From Populus alba (lineage: Eukaryota; Streptophyta; Magnoliopsida; Malpighiales; Salicaceae): 64,000 bases of DNA. Of the stretch, positions 46,705 through 58,793 are shown piece by piece. The stretch is taken from positions 15,236,889-15,300,888 of the forward strand of contig NC_133289.1 of assembly GCF_005239225.2 (NCBI RefSeq). The letters run 5' to 3'. Within the stretch, counting starts at the first letter, position 1; every line of letters begins with the position of its first letter. The notes beneath the pieces are model-generated. The model ran no database searches. It was given only the letters and a program-made list of their open reading frames with translations, and had not been told where the DNA came from. The position numbers were made by a program, and so were the translations under genes.

Positions 46705-49700
46705 AATCTTGTGGTACTTAACTTCATTTTTTGAAGTTCTCTTTTACATACAGTTTGAAAATCCAGATTTGGGTAGAAATGATTTATATTCCTCAACTTC
46801 ACCCAAATCTCATGTTGAGAAAGAATTCCTACCAAAGAATTGAATTCAAAATATTTAAAATTGTGTCATGGAACTCCTTTTGGTCCAACAAACACTACCA
46901 TGTTGCCGTCTACCAACAGAAACAGCATCAATGTTCCAAAAATTCAAACTTGATTTTGAGATCCTTTCAATAACAAGATGAAGAGCCTCTCCCACATCAA
47001 GTTGGGGGAAATAATTCTGCTATTATCATAAGGGTCTCTAAAGACTACATCTATAGTCTCGTAATGAGGCAAATCAGTGTCAACATGAATTTAAGAGCAT
47101 ATTTCACATAAATTTTGTGTGTTTCTAGATTGTGAGCTCGGAAAAAACACTAGCTTTTAGAATAACAAGAGGGGGGTAATGAGGCAAATCAGAGTCAAAA
47201 TGAACATGGTCAGATGGACCACTCTGTAAGATATTTTTTTATCCTTCTACGAGCAAATCTCACATAAATTTTGTGTCTTTCTAGCTTTGTAATCCTGCTG
47301 ATTTTGAGATAGGAAGAAACACTGGCTTTTAGCATAACATGCAGGAAGCAAGTCTTCTAATTCTATTTTGAAAGGATAATATGGTAAAATAATAATAAAA
47401 CATTGTCCATTGGTAATTTTCGGATGTCATAGTTTAGTAGAATTATATTCCTTAGAATTTACAATCAAAAGAATTATTTCATGAAATCAAATCAATTCAA
47501 ATCTATTACTTAAAAATCAATTTAATTCTATAAAGAATTGAGTGCAAACTCACAGTGGTACATTCTTACGGAAAAAGAAGCAGCTTCTTTAAGCTTGCAA
47601 TCTTAAGCAAATTATAGTTGTTTTTAAGTATTTTTTATTTAGAAATATAATTTTTTTTATATTTTAAAATTATTTTTAAAATCAACACATCAAAATAATT
47701 TAAAAACATAATAACAAATATTAATTTGAAGAAAATAAAAAATAAAAATAAAATAAAAATTATTTTAAAAATACTTTTAAAATACAAAAATAAACAAAAT
47801 ATTCTTTATTTATTTTTAATCCCGAAAACTTATTTGACCTACGCCTAGTATCATAAATAAAATTCTCAACATATATTTTTTAAGTTTCAAGCATTATATT
47901 CAATGGTGTACACCAACATAAATGCGGAGTCTCTCACTCTCCACACATACGCAAACTTTTCAATCCATTTACTTACAAATAATTCTTTACAAGTACAATT
48001 TTTTATACAAAGTTGACACCACATATTTAGCAGTGCTACATGAATCACGTTCAATGTAAATCATATTTAATTTTTTTTAATGTGGATTGTGTATAGTATA
48101 ATCCACAATAAAACAATTAATGAGCCATTCAATGATAAGAAAATAAACATATATTTAGGAGTTGGATCGTATTTTCACATATTTATTTTACAATATAATT
48201 ACTCCCATCCCCTTGAAAGAAACAACACGGCTAATGTCGGAGGGATATTTTTGGATTTTCATATTTTTTCTATAATGTAATTATTCCATAACCTCTAGGT
48301 TAAATTTTTTTTTCTTAAGGTCAATGGATACTTTCAGCTTTTTAACATCAGTTTCTTGCAATTATCCTATTAGGTCAAAGGGTATTCTGGTTTTTCTATA
48401 ATTAAAAAAATGATTGGCGCATGAAAAGTGGAAGGCATCTATGCCCTTTGTGTAGCACCTCCTGGTGGCCGTTGGTAGCCTTTTGAGGCGGTGTCTGAAG
48501 CAGCGCATCACCTTCTACATGGTGGGGCAGTGTGTGTCAGCATCCATGGCATGGAGGAGCTTTGACAACAATTTTTCTCCTCCCCCTCTTTTCTCTCTCT
48601 TTCACCTTAAAAGGTGTGTTGGCCTTGCAAAATTACAAAGTGGTCCTCAATCTTTTAATTGTATCGAATTTGATTTATTTCTTTTTCAGTTTCATTCACT
48701 AACATTTGATTTTTTTATTTTTTTAATCAAATTTGATTTTTATTCTTTTGATTCCTATTTATTTTGCTTTTAATCTTGTTCTTATTGGATTTTATTTTTC
48801 AATTTAATCCCTCATCATTTTAATTTAATTCTTTTTTTTGTTGAATTTAATCCTCATTCTTATGATTGCAATTCATGTTATTTTGAGTTATCTTCTTGAT
48901 TAATTGTTTTGTGGCAATTTCATATCTCATTGTTTAATTTCATTGAATTTTCATATCATATCTAGTGCTTAATTTTTTTTCTCATGCATTTAAAACCCAG
49001 CCCGGGAGTCGACTCTTGTCATGTCTTGGGTCAAGTGTTGGGTCGAATAACCAAAGTTGGCTCTCTTTTTAGATAAATTATTGTTCTAATCTATCCTTAA
49101 TCTTAGAATGTGATCTTGCTATAAACGGTCATATTCTTTATTTTACAGCTTTGATATATCTTTTATTAAAAACTTTACTAAATCTAGGATGGTTAGATAA
49201 AACAATATCTTTTGTTTCCAACTCTTAAAATTCAAACCGCTAAACTTTTCAAGTTAGCTAACACAATTAATGAATTTTAGCCTTAAGATAGTTAGATTTA
49301 ACATGTGAATTATTTAGTGTAACTTTATATGATCAAGCTATTTTGCATACATAAATTACTAATTATCAATAAGAATAGTTACTTTAAGAATTATTATACA
49401 CATAAATGAATAAATTACATACAATTAATTTAAATTTGCAGGCAACATGTAAAAATATAAGATTAATATTTACAAAAATTATAGGAATAATGTAAGAATG
49501 AAATAACTGAAATAGTACTAAAACTTAGGATAAAAAGTAGGGAATACTTTACTTGTTGAACTTTCAAAGATAATAAAAGGAATAAGAAAATCAGGTTATT
49601 GTTAAGGATTTGAACTAAGTGACGGATAATCAAAATCCAAAACAAATGAAACTTGAAAAAACACAAAAATTCTTTATCAAAACATATCAAAACCCAAAAA

Positions 49701-50440
49701 AAAAAAAAAAAAAGCACAAAGAATATTGAAGAACATTCAAAGTGAATCCAATAACGTGACTCTCAAACCAAACTATATTTCATGTAATGAAAGAAGGTTG
49801 TAAATCATACAAGGACCAACCAATGAAAGGTTCATTCACTTTGATTATCATTAAATCTTCTCAATTTAGGCATAAGAGGTTTTTGTCCGAAACCAAAACC
49901 TTAATATTAAAATGTTGAAACATATGTTATAAATGTAAAATAACTCTAGATTATTGGCCAACAATGTCATGCGAAGATGTAGATGCAAAGAAAGGAAACA
50001 AAACAAGTCAAAATCATATAGCTAAAGCAATGTTCTGGGGAAGAACATGATGAACTTGAAGAACAAATGAAAAGCATTCAACTAAAACCTGAAAATATAG
50101 ATCCTGAATTAGACTAGATACGATCAAAACAAAGACACAAACATGTTAGAAATTAAAAGGAAGTTTATACCTTCAAAACTTCACTAATGGTTGCTGCCCC
50201 TTTATGCTTTTCTTTTGCAAAGTTTATCTATACCACATTTTAAGCTTAATAAATCCTTGTGCTAAGGTCTTGAACCTTTCACACTTAGCTTTCTTTTCAA
50301 GATTATTTTGCCTCTTCTTCCTTTCTCTCAAAATCAACAGGATAAAAATAGCTCTTTTCCTTTCAAATCTAGCAAATCCTCCAACAATCCCTAAAATAAA
50401 AACCACCATTGCAAAAACTATCCTAGTACATAGCCCCTGA
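46705..50440. other. Intergenic DNA with dispersed repeats, no gene supported
   Basis: 47060-47340 holds a rough direct duplication: gtaatgaggcaaatcag at 47061 and 47176, and tcacataaattttgtgt near 47103 and 47258. 47610-47830 resembles the non-coding repeat at 25500-25740. 48420-48960 resembles 20340-20960. The - frame at 49463-49717 and the frames near 50224-50451 are F/L-rich or lysine-rich AT by-products. Confidence 0.55.
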
Positions 50441-52030
50441 TAAGAACCCACTAAGAAGCTTTATAGTGTGAACAAATGAATGATTTTAACTTCATTTTTG
50501 TAATTCTTAAATATTTCAAAAGCTTCGTCATTGCTTCTTAGTAAATAGTTGCAACAATATCTTATATAATTAACTGCAATACTTTTTCCCACCTCTAGTT
50601 TACAGAAGCTTTATATCATCAATCTTATAGTAACTTAAATCTAGAAGTTCATTACTTCATTTAATTATCTGAAATGAAGTTTTTATGAACCTTTTGTTTT
50701 AAGCAAATTTTATTTTTATGATTTTTATTTTTCAAAATTCATAGCTAGTAATAATCAAGGTTATTTTTTTTTATATAAAATTATAATTCACATGTTCCAA
50801 CCTATCATGATATATATCACAAGAATCAAATAGATAAGAATAAGAGACAATCATCATCATCATCATTGTCCTTGGTTACATTGGCTATAACATTCATTTT
50901 AAGAAAGCCACCATATAGATACCATTTTCTTACAAATATTTCACTCTTTAAGAGTATAATTTTTTTACTCTAAAAACTATTTTGAACCTATTTTTGTTCA
51001 ATGCCATACACTAAGTTCTTCATAATGTAATCAACCTGAAGTACATTATTAAAAATGAAAAGTTTTCTAAAAGTCATTTTCACTATGACCTTCCTAATGC
51101 CCATCACTTTTTAACTTGAATAATTGTTTATGTATAACTTTTCCTCATCTACTTATTGGTAGGTGGAGAAAATCCTTTTTCTAATCATATATATAGCTTG
51201 TGCTAGTATTAACCCATTACTACTCTAGATTGTTTGTTAGGATGACCTCAAAGATGACAAAAAACAAATACATTTCTAACATATTATTTGAAAGGCTATC
51301 AACTTTAGAAACCCTTCCTTTATTAGGGTTGCCATGCTGAAAATTATTTCCACAATTTTTGGATTAGTGCCCAACCTTGTTATAGATAAAGTGTTTTCTA
51401 TTATAATTATTGGCAATGGTTTTGCCCTTTGCACCAAACTTCTTTATTTTGTTGTTTTTATTGTGGTTTTCACCACTTGTTCGATTATATTTTCTTTAGG
51501 AACCATTAAGAAGGAGCTAGCTTTCCTCTCGAACAACTTATTATCCTCTTCTATCCTCAATCTTAGAATGAGATCTCCAACTACTATTTCATTTTACTTA
51601 TGTTAGTTCTTAAAGTATTTCCAAGATTATGGAAATTTCTCAATAATAGCAGCAATTAAAAAAGATTCATTCAATACTATCTTAGCAATATGAATATCAT
51701 GCAAAATAAGTTGAATATCTTAGACTTGACTCATCATTATCCTTAAATCAACCATTTTAAAGTTAAGAAATTTGCCAACTATAATTTTTCAAGCCAACAT
51801 CCTTAGGCGTGCACTTCTAATCCAAGGATTCCCAAAGTGCCTTAGCAGTATTAGTGGAATTATATACATCGTAAAGTGTATCTTCCAAACCATTCAAGAA
51901 GTAATTCTTAAACATAAAATCACTAAGCTTTCATGCATCAATAATTGTCACTATAGTGAGAGCAAACTCTTTATCTAAAAGTTTTGACACATTATTTTTT
52001 GTTAAGAATATTACTAAGTTCAAGATGGTG
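50440..52030 (-). mobile_element. Older Ty1/copia relic (gag to integrase)
   Basis: Read on the - strand: a gag remnant at about 51420-51990 (a [13 protein letters not shown] stretch, then an AKALWESL run), a worn knuckle region near 51300-51420, a GAG-pre-integrase piece near 50750-50860 (a CDIYHDRLEHVNY-like stretch in broken form), and an integrase piece near 50460-50620 (NDEAFEIFKNYKNEV). Stops and frameshifts are everywhere. No LTR, RT or RNase H was found. It is clearly more decayed than the element at 53026-60307. Confidence 0.65.
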
Positions 52031-52304
52031 AGATAGAATAATATTTTTGTTGTTGTTGTAACCTTTTAAAATTCACACCATTTAATTTCTTATATTTCTC
52101 ACCGTACACCATAAAAGATGATGGTGAAACTCACTCTCTCAAAGCATTTCTTGCCAAATCAACTTTCTTTTAAATTGTATTCATTCTCTATCACAATAGT
52201 AAAAAAAAAAATTAATTTTTTTATGCAATAATCATAAAAAAAATGTTATATTGAATTATTTAATTAAGAATATATAGACATGTAATAAATCAACAATTGA
52301 TATA

Positions 52305-52350
52305 ATTTATCTCTAGTCTAATTTATTAATAAATTAGACTAGAGATAAAT
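52305..52350. repeat. Perfect 46-bp palindrome
   Basis: The two halves are exact reverse complements about a centre between 52327 and 52328 (core atttattaataaat). There is no spacer, so the DNA could extrude a cruciform. It overlaps the next inverted repeat by 10 bp (agagataaat at 52341). Confidence 0.95.
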
Positions 52351-52444
52351 AAGAGAGATGGAACTATGTGTGTGTGTGTAAGACATGGAACTATATATGC
52401 GTGTGTTACACACACACATAGTTCCATCTCTCTTATTTATCTCT
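52341..52444. repeat. Long inverted repeat, ~40-bp arms with 24-bp loop
   Basis: The left arm, 52341-52381 (agagataaataagagagatg ... tgtgtgtgtaa), pairs with the right arm, 52406-52444. The only difference is one extra TG in the left arm. The loop is 52382-52405. The arm includes a (GT)n/(CA)n tract. Together with the adjoining perfect palindrome, three related arms alternate in orientation. Confidence 0.93.
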
Positions 52445-53025
52445 ATAAGGCAATAACATGTAGAATTCCATATCAAAACAAAGTACAAAAGAAAGTTTTT
52501 TTTTCAAGAACAGTATCTTTAAAGCTGGATTGCTCGTAAATTTATGTAAACAATCCTATTACAAGTAATCTCCCAAGATTCTAGTGATAACACCTTGAAA
52601 TGATGCACTTTTAGTCAAGGCATACAAACTAGAAAATTTCTCTAACTTTTCCCCTACAAAAATAGAACTTAAATCTATTGTATGAAAAACCAATAAAAAC
52701 AAATAAAGTAGATAAATGATTTTTCTATTTTTTCTATTTGAAAATAAATGCTCCCACCTTGATTTATACATGAGACTAGATAGTTGAAGAATTAATTTGA
52801 ATTAATCTTTGATATATAATTTTTTTTTACTTTTAAAAAATTAAATACATAATTTAATTTTAACAAAAAAATGTCTAGAGATTAATTAGACAAAAAACAA
52901 AATCCATGTATTAGCTTGAGTCAAGTGTGTGTTTAACCAAAGCTCACATTACTTGGTTCCCTCTTCTATAAAAATATAATCTTTCAAAGTTGAATGCGAT
53001 TTTTAATTTAAAATTGATAATTTTA
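52445..53025. other. AT-rich spacer before the copia element
   Basis: No gene seen. The - frame at 52559-52771 has no recognisable domain. Confidence 0.5.
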
Positions 53026-53190
53026 TATATTAAGGAAAGAGACCCTATATATGTAAACACTCTTATATAGGAATAGCTATCGTATGTAATACATCCCACC
53101 ATTATATTGTACACAACCCTACAAGTATAAATACAAAGGATGGCTGCTACGCTTAGGCAACCAACACAACTGATACAAAACTATCTCTCA
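53026..53190 (+). repeat. 5' LTR of copia element (~165 bp)
   Basis: It begins tattaaggaaagagacccta after a TA where TG is expected (the 3' copy at 60244 has TG), and ends near tctctca at 53190. It includes a TATA-like tataaatac at about 53126. The first ~62 bp align with 60244-60307 with about five differences. Confidence 0.72.
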
Positions 53191-53202
53191 ATTAACTGAA
53201 CT

Positions 53203-53214
53203 TGGTATTAGAGC
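53203..53214 (+). other. Primer-binding site, initiator-Met tRNA type
   Basis: TGGTATTAGAGC differs by one base from the common copia site TGGTATCAGAGC and lies 12 nt after the proposed LTR end. Confidence 0.85.
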
Positions 53215-53430
53215 TGCGGTTATCGTTTAACAACCTTCTTCTGCAACAGCTGCAACTCTTCTATGTAAATTGTTTCAACTAGCAACCATCCTTTCTTCTT
53301 AGCAGTCGTTCTTCCTCTATTATATTCGCCAACAACAGTTTCTCCTTAGCAGAGATCATTCATCTTCTTTCTTTGTTACTTCTCATTAGCATCCACGAAA
53401 TAAAAACTGCAACTTCTCCTCTCTAGCAAC

Positions 53431-54799
53431 ATGGAAAATCAAGAATTTCAACAAATCTACTGGCGCTGCATCAACTCTTCAATCTTCTTTCTCCCTTGTG
53501 GCGCAATCAGTTATGTATGGCGCATCCCCTACTACCTCCATTATCCCTCTTCTTAACACACACCAGGTAGTCTTTTTAAAACTCTCTAACCATTATTTCC
53601 TGTATTGGAGGATGCAGATGAAACCGTTTCTCTTGGGCCAAGGCATTTATTCATTTATTAATGGCACATCACCATGTGCTCCTTCACATCTAGCATCTGC
53701 TGAGACATCCACACTCTCTGTTAACCCTATATATTTGTCATGGAAGCAACAAGATCACCTAATCATGAGTGCCCTCTTATCTTCTCTCTCGGTGGAAGTT
53801 CTGCACTTGGTTGTAGATTGTAACACTTCCCATGCCATCTAGACAATGCTGGAAACATCTCTTGCCTCTCCTTCAAATTCCAGGATTATGCAGCTCCATG
53901 GCTCATTCCAGGATTTACGACAGAATGATGATTCTGCCAGCATTTACTTGCAGAAGGCAAAGGTCTTTTTTGATGAACTGGCTGCTGCTGACAGAACAAT
54001 CTCCCTGATAGAATTTAACATGTATGTATTTTGAGGGTTACACGGTGAGTTTAAGGATCTTGTCACTAACTTGTCTACTAAGGATGCTCCCATCACCTGT
54101 ACTAATCTCCATAGCAGCCTTCTTACACATGAGTTTCTTCATAAAGTCTCTCTTCAGCCATCTGTAACAGCTCTTTTATTACCAACTTCAACGCAGCAAC
54201 CAACTGTGTTCTTTGTGCAGCATCAATCTGGTAGACGAGGTTGTTTTCGTAGGGGCTGGAGAGCTAACAATCACAACAATTTTTATCGTGGCAATGGACT
54301 AGCTCATAGTTATGCTTCAGGACAACAATATAGCCCATATGGAAATCAGTTCTCCTCTGGCATTTTCTCATGGCCAACAAGCAATTTTGGGAAGCAAGGA
54401 AATCGCTTTTGTGGTTATACTTGTAATATAAAATGTCAGTTGTGTTATGAATATGGGCATACTGCTCAACAGTGTTCTCAGTTGGCTACTCATCATATGC
54501 AAGCTAATGTTAATCTTACATTTAATACTGCCTCTTCCACCACTCCTGTTACTTGGTTTCCTGATACAGGTGCAAATCATCATGTCACGCCGGACCTTGT
54601 AAGTATGATAAGTTCAGAACTTTATCTTGGAAATGATCATCTGCATGTTGGTGATGGTAAGGGCCTTGTTATCTCAAATGTTGCTCACTCTAAAATTCGC
54701 TCACCAAACCATATGTTTACTTTATCCAATATCTTACATGTTCCTACCATTAAAAAACCTTTGCTATTTGTTCAAAATTTTTGTCTTGAGAATAACGTC
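53431..54799 (+). pseudogene. Copia gag and protease, interrupted
   Basis: ATG at 53431 begins the gag, but the frame shifts before 53500 (main frame from 53498). An in-frame TAG lies near 53840 and a TGA near 54033. The next open part (54071-54835) holds a zinc knuckle CQLCYEYGHTAQQC and the protease motif FPDTGANHHVTPD, then HVGDGKGLVISNVAHSKI and a NILHVPTIKKPLLFVQNFCL run leading into the pre-integrase domain, where the solo LTR interrupts it after 54799. Confidence 0.88.
54795..54799. repeat. 5-bp target duplication of the solo LTR, left copy
   Basis: acgtc here, atgtc at 57251-57255. The single difference is a C-to-T change in a CpG, the commonest mutation in methylated plant transposons. 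Confidence 0.75.
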
Positions 54800-55110
54800 T
54801 GTCGCACCCGACATCGCGGCGGCCCTAAAAAATAATAATTCTCTTGAATTAATTATGGAAAAAGAACAGATTCTGGCATCCGGTTCTTTTAGGAAAAATG
54901 TTTTATTTGAGGAGTCGCCACCTAGTATTATGGTCACTAGGAACCCTAACTGGTCAACAGAGATTCTATGGCTCGGGATTGGTTACGTAAAAGGGAAGAT
55001 ATTATCACTCCTTAAACGTTCTGCCTAAGGCAGACTGCATTGCTGGTTTTGTCTTAAATTGCTAAATACTTATTAGTTTATGCTGTGATGATTTGTTTAA
55101 ATATTCCTGA

Positions 55111-55380
55111 CTCTGGCACCAGTGAATATTCGAGCTCGAATAATTCCAACTCTGGCGTTGGTAAAAATTCGTAGCTACGAAAATTAATTAGATAAATAAA
55201 TTAGATCAATATTTTTATTCCATACTCTAGCGCCAGAGAATAAATAAATAAAAATAAACTTATTTTTACACATGCACATATTTTTTTATTTTTCTAGCTA
55301 AATAAAATAAAAATACAACAAATAAAAATAATATAAATTTAAACCGGTATTTTTATTCCTGACTCTGGCGTCAGTGAATA
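55111..55380. repeat. Four dispersed copies of a ctctggcg(c/t)cagtgaata word in the solo LTR
   Basis: Copies start near 55111, 55151, 55225 and 55362. Each is partly palindromic (ctctagcgccagag at 55225 is an inverted repeat) and each is followed by AT-rich DNA with aataaata words. They may be protein-binding sites of the LTR; this is a guess. Confidence 0.65.
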
Positions 55381-55639
55381 AACCAGTAAATTTACATTAT
55401 TTTTTATTCATGCATACACATTTTTCTATTTTTTTTGTTTCTTTTTGTATTTTTTGTATTTTTTATGTTTTTGGGCTGTTGCACGGTAAAAAAAAAGAAA
55501 AGAAAAAGTTGGGTCACTGGTTGGACCAGTGACCCGGCTGGCCACTGTTACATGCATTGCATGAGTCACTCACGCATGCATGCAACAGTAGCAGGGTAAT
55601 TAATTTACCCAAAGAAGGAAAGCTGAAGAACTTACCTGG

Positions 55640-56510
55640 CAAGGCTGAGGGAGACGGTGTTCACGGCTGGCGATTCAGCTTGCTGTTCACGGCGGAGAAA
55701 AAAACCTCTCACGACTGAGGAACCGGTGGACGTTGGCCTCAAGAACACGATGGGGAAAAGAGGATTACTTCTTGGCCGGACACTCTCCCCTGCTTCTTCT
55801 TTTCTTCACTGGTTCCCCTCGCCTGTTTTTTTTTATCCCCTGCGTTGGTTCTGGTTTTCTCCTTCGTGTCCCTTCTGTTCTTCGTTTTCGTCTCCTTTTG
55901 TTTGCGTCTGCTTGCCTTATGTATTCCTTATCTGGTGTTAGAGATGGAGAGGGCAGTGGTCCCTTTTCCTCCGTGGCTTTCCCTGGCTTTTATACCCCCG
56001 GAGGACAGCCTCTGTTTCTTTGAGAAGAAACAGGGGAGTGAAAGTCTGCTACCCCAGTTTCTCTCGGTTCCCAGTCTCGTGCGTCTTCTGCCTCCTTCTT
56101 TCTCCTCAGTTTTTCTTCCTTGTTTGTGTCTCTGCCCAGTCTTCTCCGTGGTGGTAAAAGCACGAGGATTTGTTGCTGGTTGAGGGGCCAAAAGTTTCTC
56201 CGAGTTCTGTCTCTCTTCGTCCCGTCCTTTTTGTTTCAGTCCCTCGGTTCTGCACCTCTTTTTCCCCGGGTTTTTTCTGCTTTGTTCTGTGATTTCTTCC
56301 ACCCGCCAGTCTACTGGTTTTTTCACCCTCAGTTCTGTCCCTCTCCCTGTCTTTCCCCCTAGTTTTTTTTTCTCCCTTTTTTTCGTCCTCTTCCTGATTC
56401 CTTGTTTTCTCCGGCTTTATAGCCACAGCATTCCACCGTTACCAGGTAATCAATTGACTGTTATTGCAGGAGTAATGGTGGCGGCCGGCAGTTGAAGAGT
56501 TTGAAGAAGA
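55640..56510. other. GC-rich, pyrimidine-rich section of the solo LTR
   Basis: The base composition is strikingly unlike the surroundings, with many CpG and long C/T runs on the + strand. Open frames arise in several registers on both strands here (for example 55657-55941 + and 55928-56326 -), but they overlap, use biased residues (F, S, P or K, R, E, G) and match no family. I treat them as by-products. It may hold the LTR promoter and a long untranslated leader. Confidence 0.6.
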
Positions 56511-56739
56511 TGAACAGTGCTGAGAAACGGCACCCTTTTTTTGGTGTTTAATGGTTATTTTCATTTTGGCCCTTGAATTTTTAAACGTTTTGTAATTAAG
56601 CCCCTGGGTAAAATTGTAATTGGACCCCTGCATTTCGGCGCCTTTTACCAGTTAGTCCTTGGATTTTAATGTTTTCAATTTGAACCCCAATTAAACTCTA
56701 AACTTTGATATTTCTTCAATTAAGTCCCTGATTTCATTA

Positions 56740-57065
56740 ATTTAATTAAATCCAAGTCCAATTAAGTCTCAAAACTTATCAATTATCCAATTAACCCTTA
56801 ATTGGATTAATTAAATCAATTCCAAGCTTAATTAAGTCTAAAAACTTATCAATTCTCCAATTAAATCCTTGATTGGATGAATTAAATCAATTCCAAGCTT
56901 AATTAAGTCTCAAAACTTGTCAATTCTCCAATTAAATCCTTGATTGGATGAACTAAATTAATTTCAAGCTTAATTAAGTCTCAAATTTATCAATTCTTCA
57001 ATAAAACCCTTAATTGGATGAATTAAATTAATCCCAAGCTTAATTAGATTAATTCCAAAGTTTAA
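56740..57065. repeat. ~71-bp tandem repeat near the end of the solo LTR
   Basis: aattaagtctcaaaacttat and its variants recur every ~71 bp, each followed by caattctccaattaaatcct, tgattggatgaattaaatca and attccaagctt. About four and a half units with rising divergence outwards. Confidence 0.85.
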
Positions 57066-57250
57066 TTAAACCCCAAAAACTTCCAATCATGTTGCCCTTA
57101 ACCCAAATTTTAATTCATTCTTCATTCATTTCATTTTACTTGTTTTTTTCATCATTATTATTATTATTTTTTCATCATTTTTTATCCTTTTTAGTAAATA
57201 AAATAATAATAATAATTAAAATAAAAATGGTCAAAAATTGGGTTATGACA

Positions 57251-57255
57251 ATGTC
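57251..57255. repeat. 5-bp target duplication of the solo LTR, right copy
   Basis: atgtc, partner of 54795-54799. Confidence 0.75.
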
Positions 57256-58190
57256 TTTTTTTAATTTCATTCCTTTCTATTTTATGTTAAGGATCTTATG
57301 ACAAAGGAAGTTCTTCTTTTCGATCATAGTAGAGATGGTTTATATATTTTGTCTGAGTCGTCCGTAACGTCGTTGCCTCAAGCTTTTTCCTCTACCTATC
57401 TATCTACTTCAGCTGATGTCTGGCATCGTCGCCTTGGACATCCTAGTCCACGTATTCTGCATTTGTTGGTGAAAAATGAAAAAGTGTCATGTACGTCCAC
57501 TTAGTTTAATTTTCATTGTCCTGCGTGCCCTTTAGGCAAGTCATCACGTCTGACTCTAAAAACTACAGGTCATCAAACGCGAGCTCCTCTTGACTTGATT
57601 TTTAGTGATGTTTGAGGTCCATCCTCTATGTTATCATCTGATGGTTTTCGCTATTTTGTTATTTTTATGGATGCTCATACAAAGTTTATATGGTTTTATC
57701 CTTTGGCTGCTAAGTCTGATATTTTTGCAATTTTTCATTAGTTTTAGGCACTTGTGAAGTGCAAATTCTCCTTAAAAATTAAGTCTGTTCAAACCAATTG
57801 GGGTGGTGAATATCAAAAACTAAATACATATTTTAAAATGATTGGTATTCATCATCATGTGATCTGCCCGTACATTTATGAACAAAATGGCATGGTTGAA
57901 TGCCGTCATAAACATATTATTGAAACTGGACTTACTCTCCTTGGGTAGTGTCACTCTCCCTTTAAATATTGGAATTATGCTTTTGAAAGTTTTGTTTATT
58001 TGATTAATCGCATGCCCACTCCAATTCTTAATAAATAAGACACCATTTGAATGTCTTCTAAAATCAACTCTTGATTATGCGTTTCTTCATACTTTCAGGA
58101 GTCTATGCTTTCCTTTTCTTCGTCCATACAATGCTCACACATTAGATTTTTGGTCCACTCCTTGTGTTTTTCTAGGATATAGTACCTCGC
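57256..58190 (+). pseudogene. Copia GAG-pre-integrase and integrase, broken
   Basis: 57298-57504 has SRDGLYILSES and the WHRRLGHPSP histidine motif. The integrase zinc half CPACPLGKSSRL follows near 57520. The core shows IFSDV (first acid) near 57601, FVIFMDAHTKFIWFYPL near 57660 (second acid), and EQNGMVECRHKHIIETGLTL at 57882-57940 (third acid E, with the usual arginine changed to cysteine). Stops occur near 57505, 57615, 57740 and 57948, plus a single-base frameshift near 57290. Confidence 0.88.
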
Positions 58191-58793
58191 ATGTCGGTTA
58201 TCGTTGTCTTAATTTGTTATCCAAAAGAATTTATCTTGCTCGTCATGTCTAGTTTCATGAAAACATTTTTCCTTTTGATAAAACTGAATAGATTGCAGCA
58301 ACACCCAAACAACCCTCTACTCCCTTTATACCTGTCACTTTACATCCTCTCATGCCACCCTCTCCAGTCCCTTCACCATTGCCCCCTACACTCCCTACAC
58401 CTCCTTCAGCTTATTTACCATTATCTGCATGTTATTATGACCATTCTTCAACTGCAGGTTCAAATTCGTCACATTCATAGGGGTCGCCCGATGCTGCTGC
58501 TAGCTCCCTTAGTTTATCCCCTGTTAGCTCCCCTGTTATGGGTGCTTTTTCTGCTGGGTCTCCATCATGGTTTGCGCCTATATTGAGTTCTTCACCCATA
58601 GGTTCTTCCTCTCTTTCCCCTTCTGGAATTAACGTATGTGTTGATCCTCTCCATCTCAGCAGGCTCGCACCTATCCTATGGTGCTTCGCTCGCGGCCAGA
58701 AAAAATGACAATCTTAGCATTGCGGCTATCTCAAGAGTCGCGACCTTACCTCAGTAGGAGGAACTTTGGGCATTTCAATCTAATTAGATTTGG
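58191..58793 (+). pseudogene. Copia linker between integrase and RT
   Basis: Proline- and serine-rich in the best frame, with several shifts, as is normal for this poorly conserved part. The long open frame at 58191-58586 is in the wrong register. Confidence 0.6.

Larger units (their letters stand above)
54800..57250 (+). mobile_element. 2,451-bp solo LTR nested in the copia element
   Basis: It begins TGTCGCACCC and ends GGTTATGACA, the TG...CA form of an LTR, and is flanked by near-identical 5-bp repeats. The copia reading resumes directly after the right copy, so the limits are well supported. There is no internal gag-pol, hence a solo LTR left by recombination between two LTRs of a long-LTR element, probably Ty3/gypsy by size. 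Its interior has four copies of a ctctggcg.cagtgaata word (55111-55380), a GC-rich pyrimidine tract (55640-56510) and 71-bp tandem repeats (56740-57065). No element body is available to name the family. Confidence 0.85.

Noticed and set aside
50204..50451. Overlapping ~75-codon frames on both strands
   Set aside because: Composition-driven (F/L/K-rich); possibly the tail of the copia relic, but no integrase feature is readable there.
55657..56633. Several overlapping open frames on both strands, up to 132 codons
   Set aside because: They lie in the GC- and pyrimidine-rich block of a solo LTR, overlap each other in different registers, and have biased composition and no domains.
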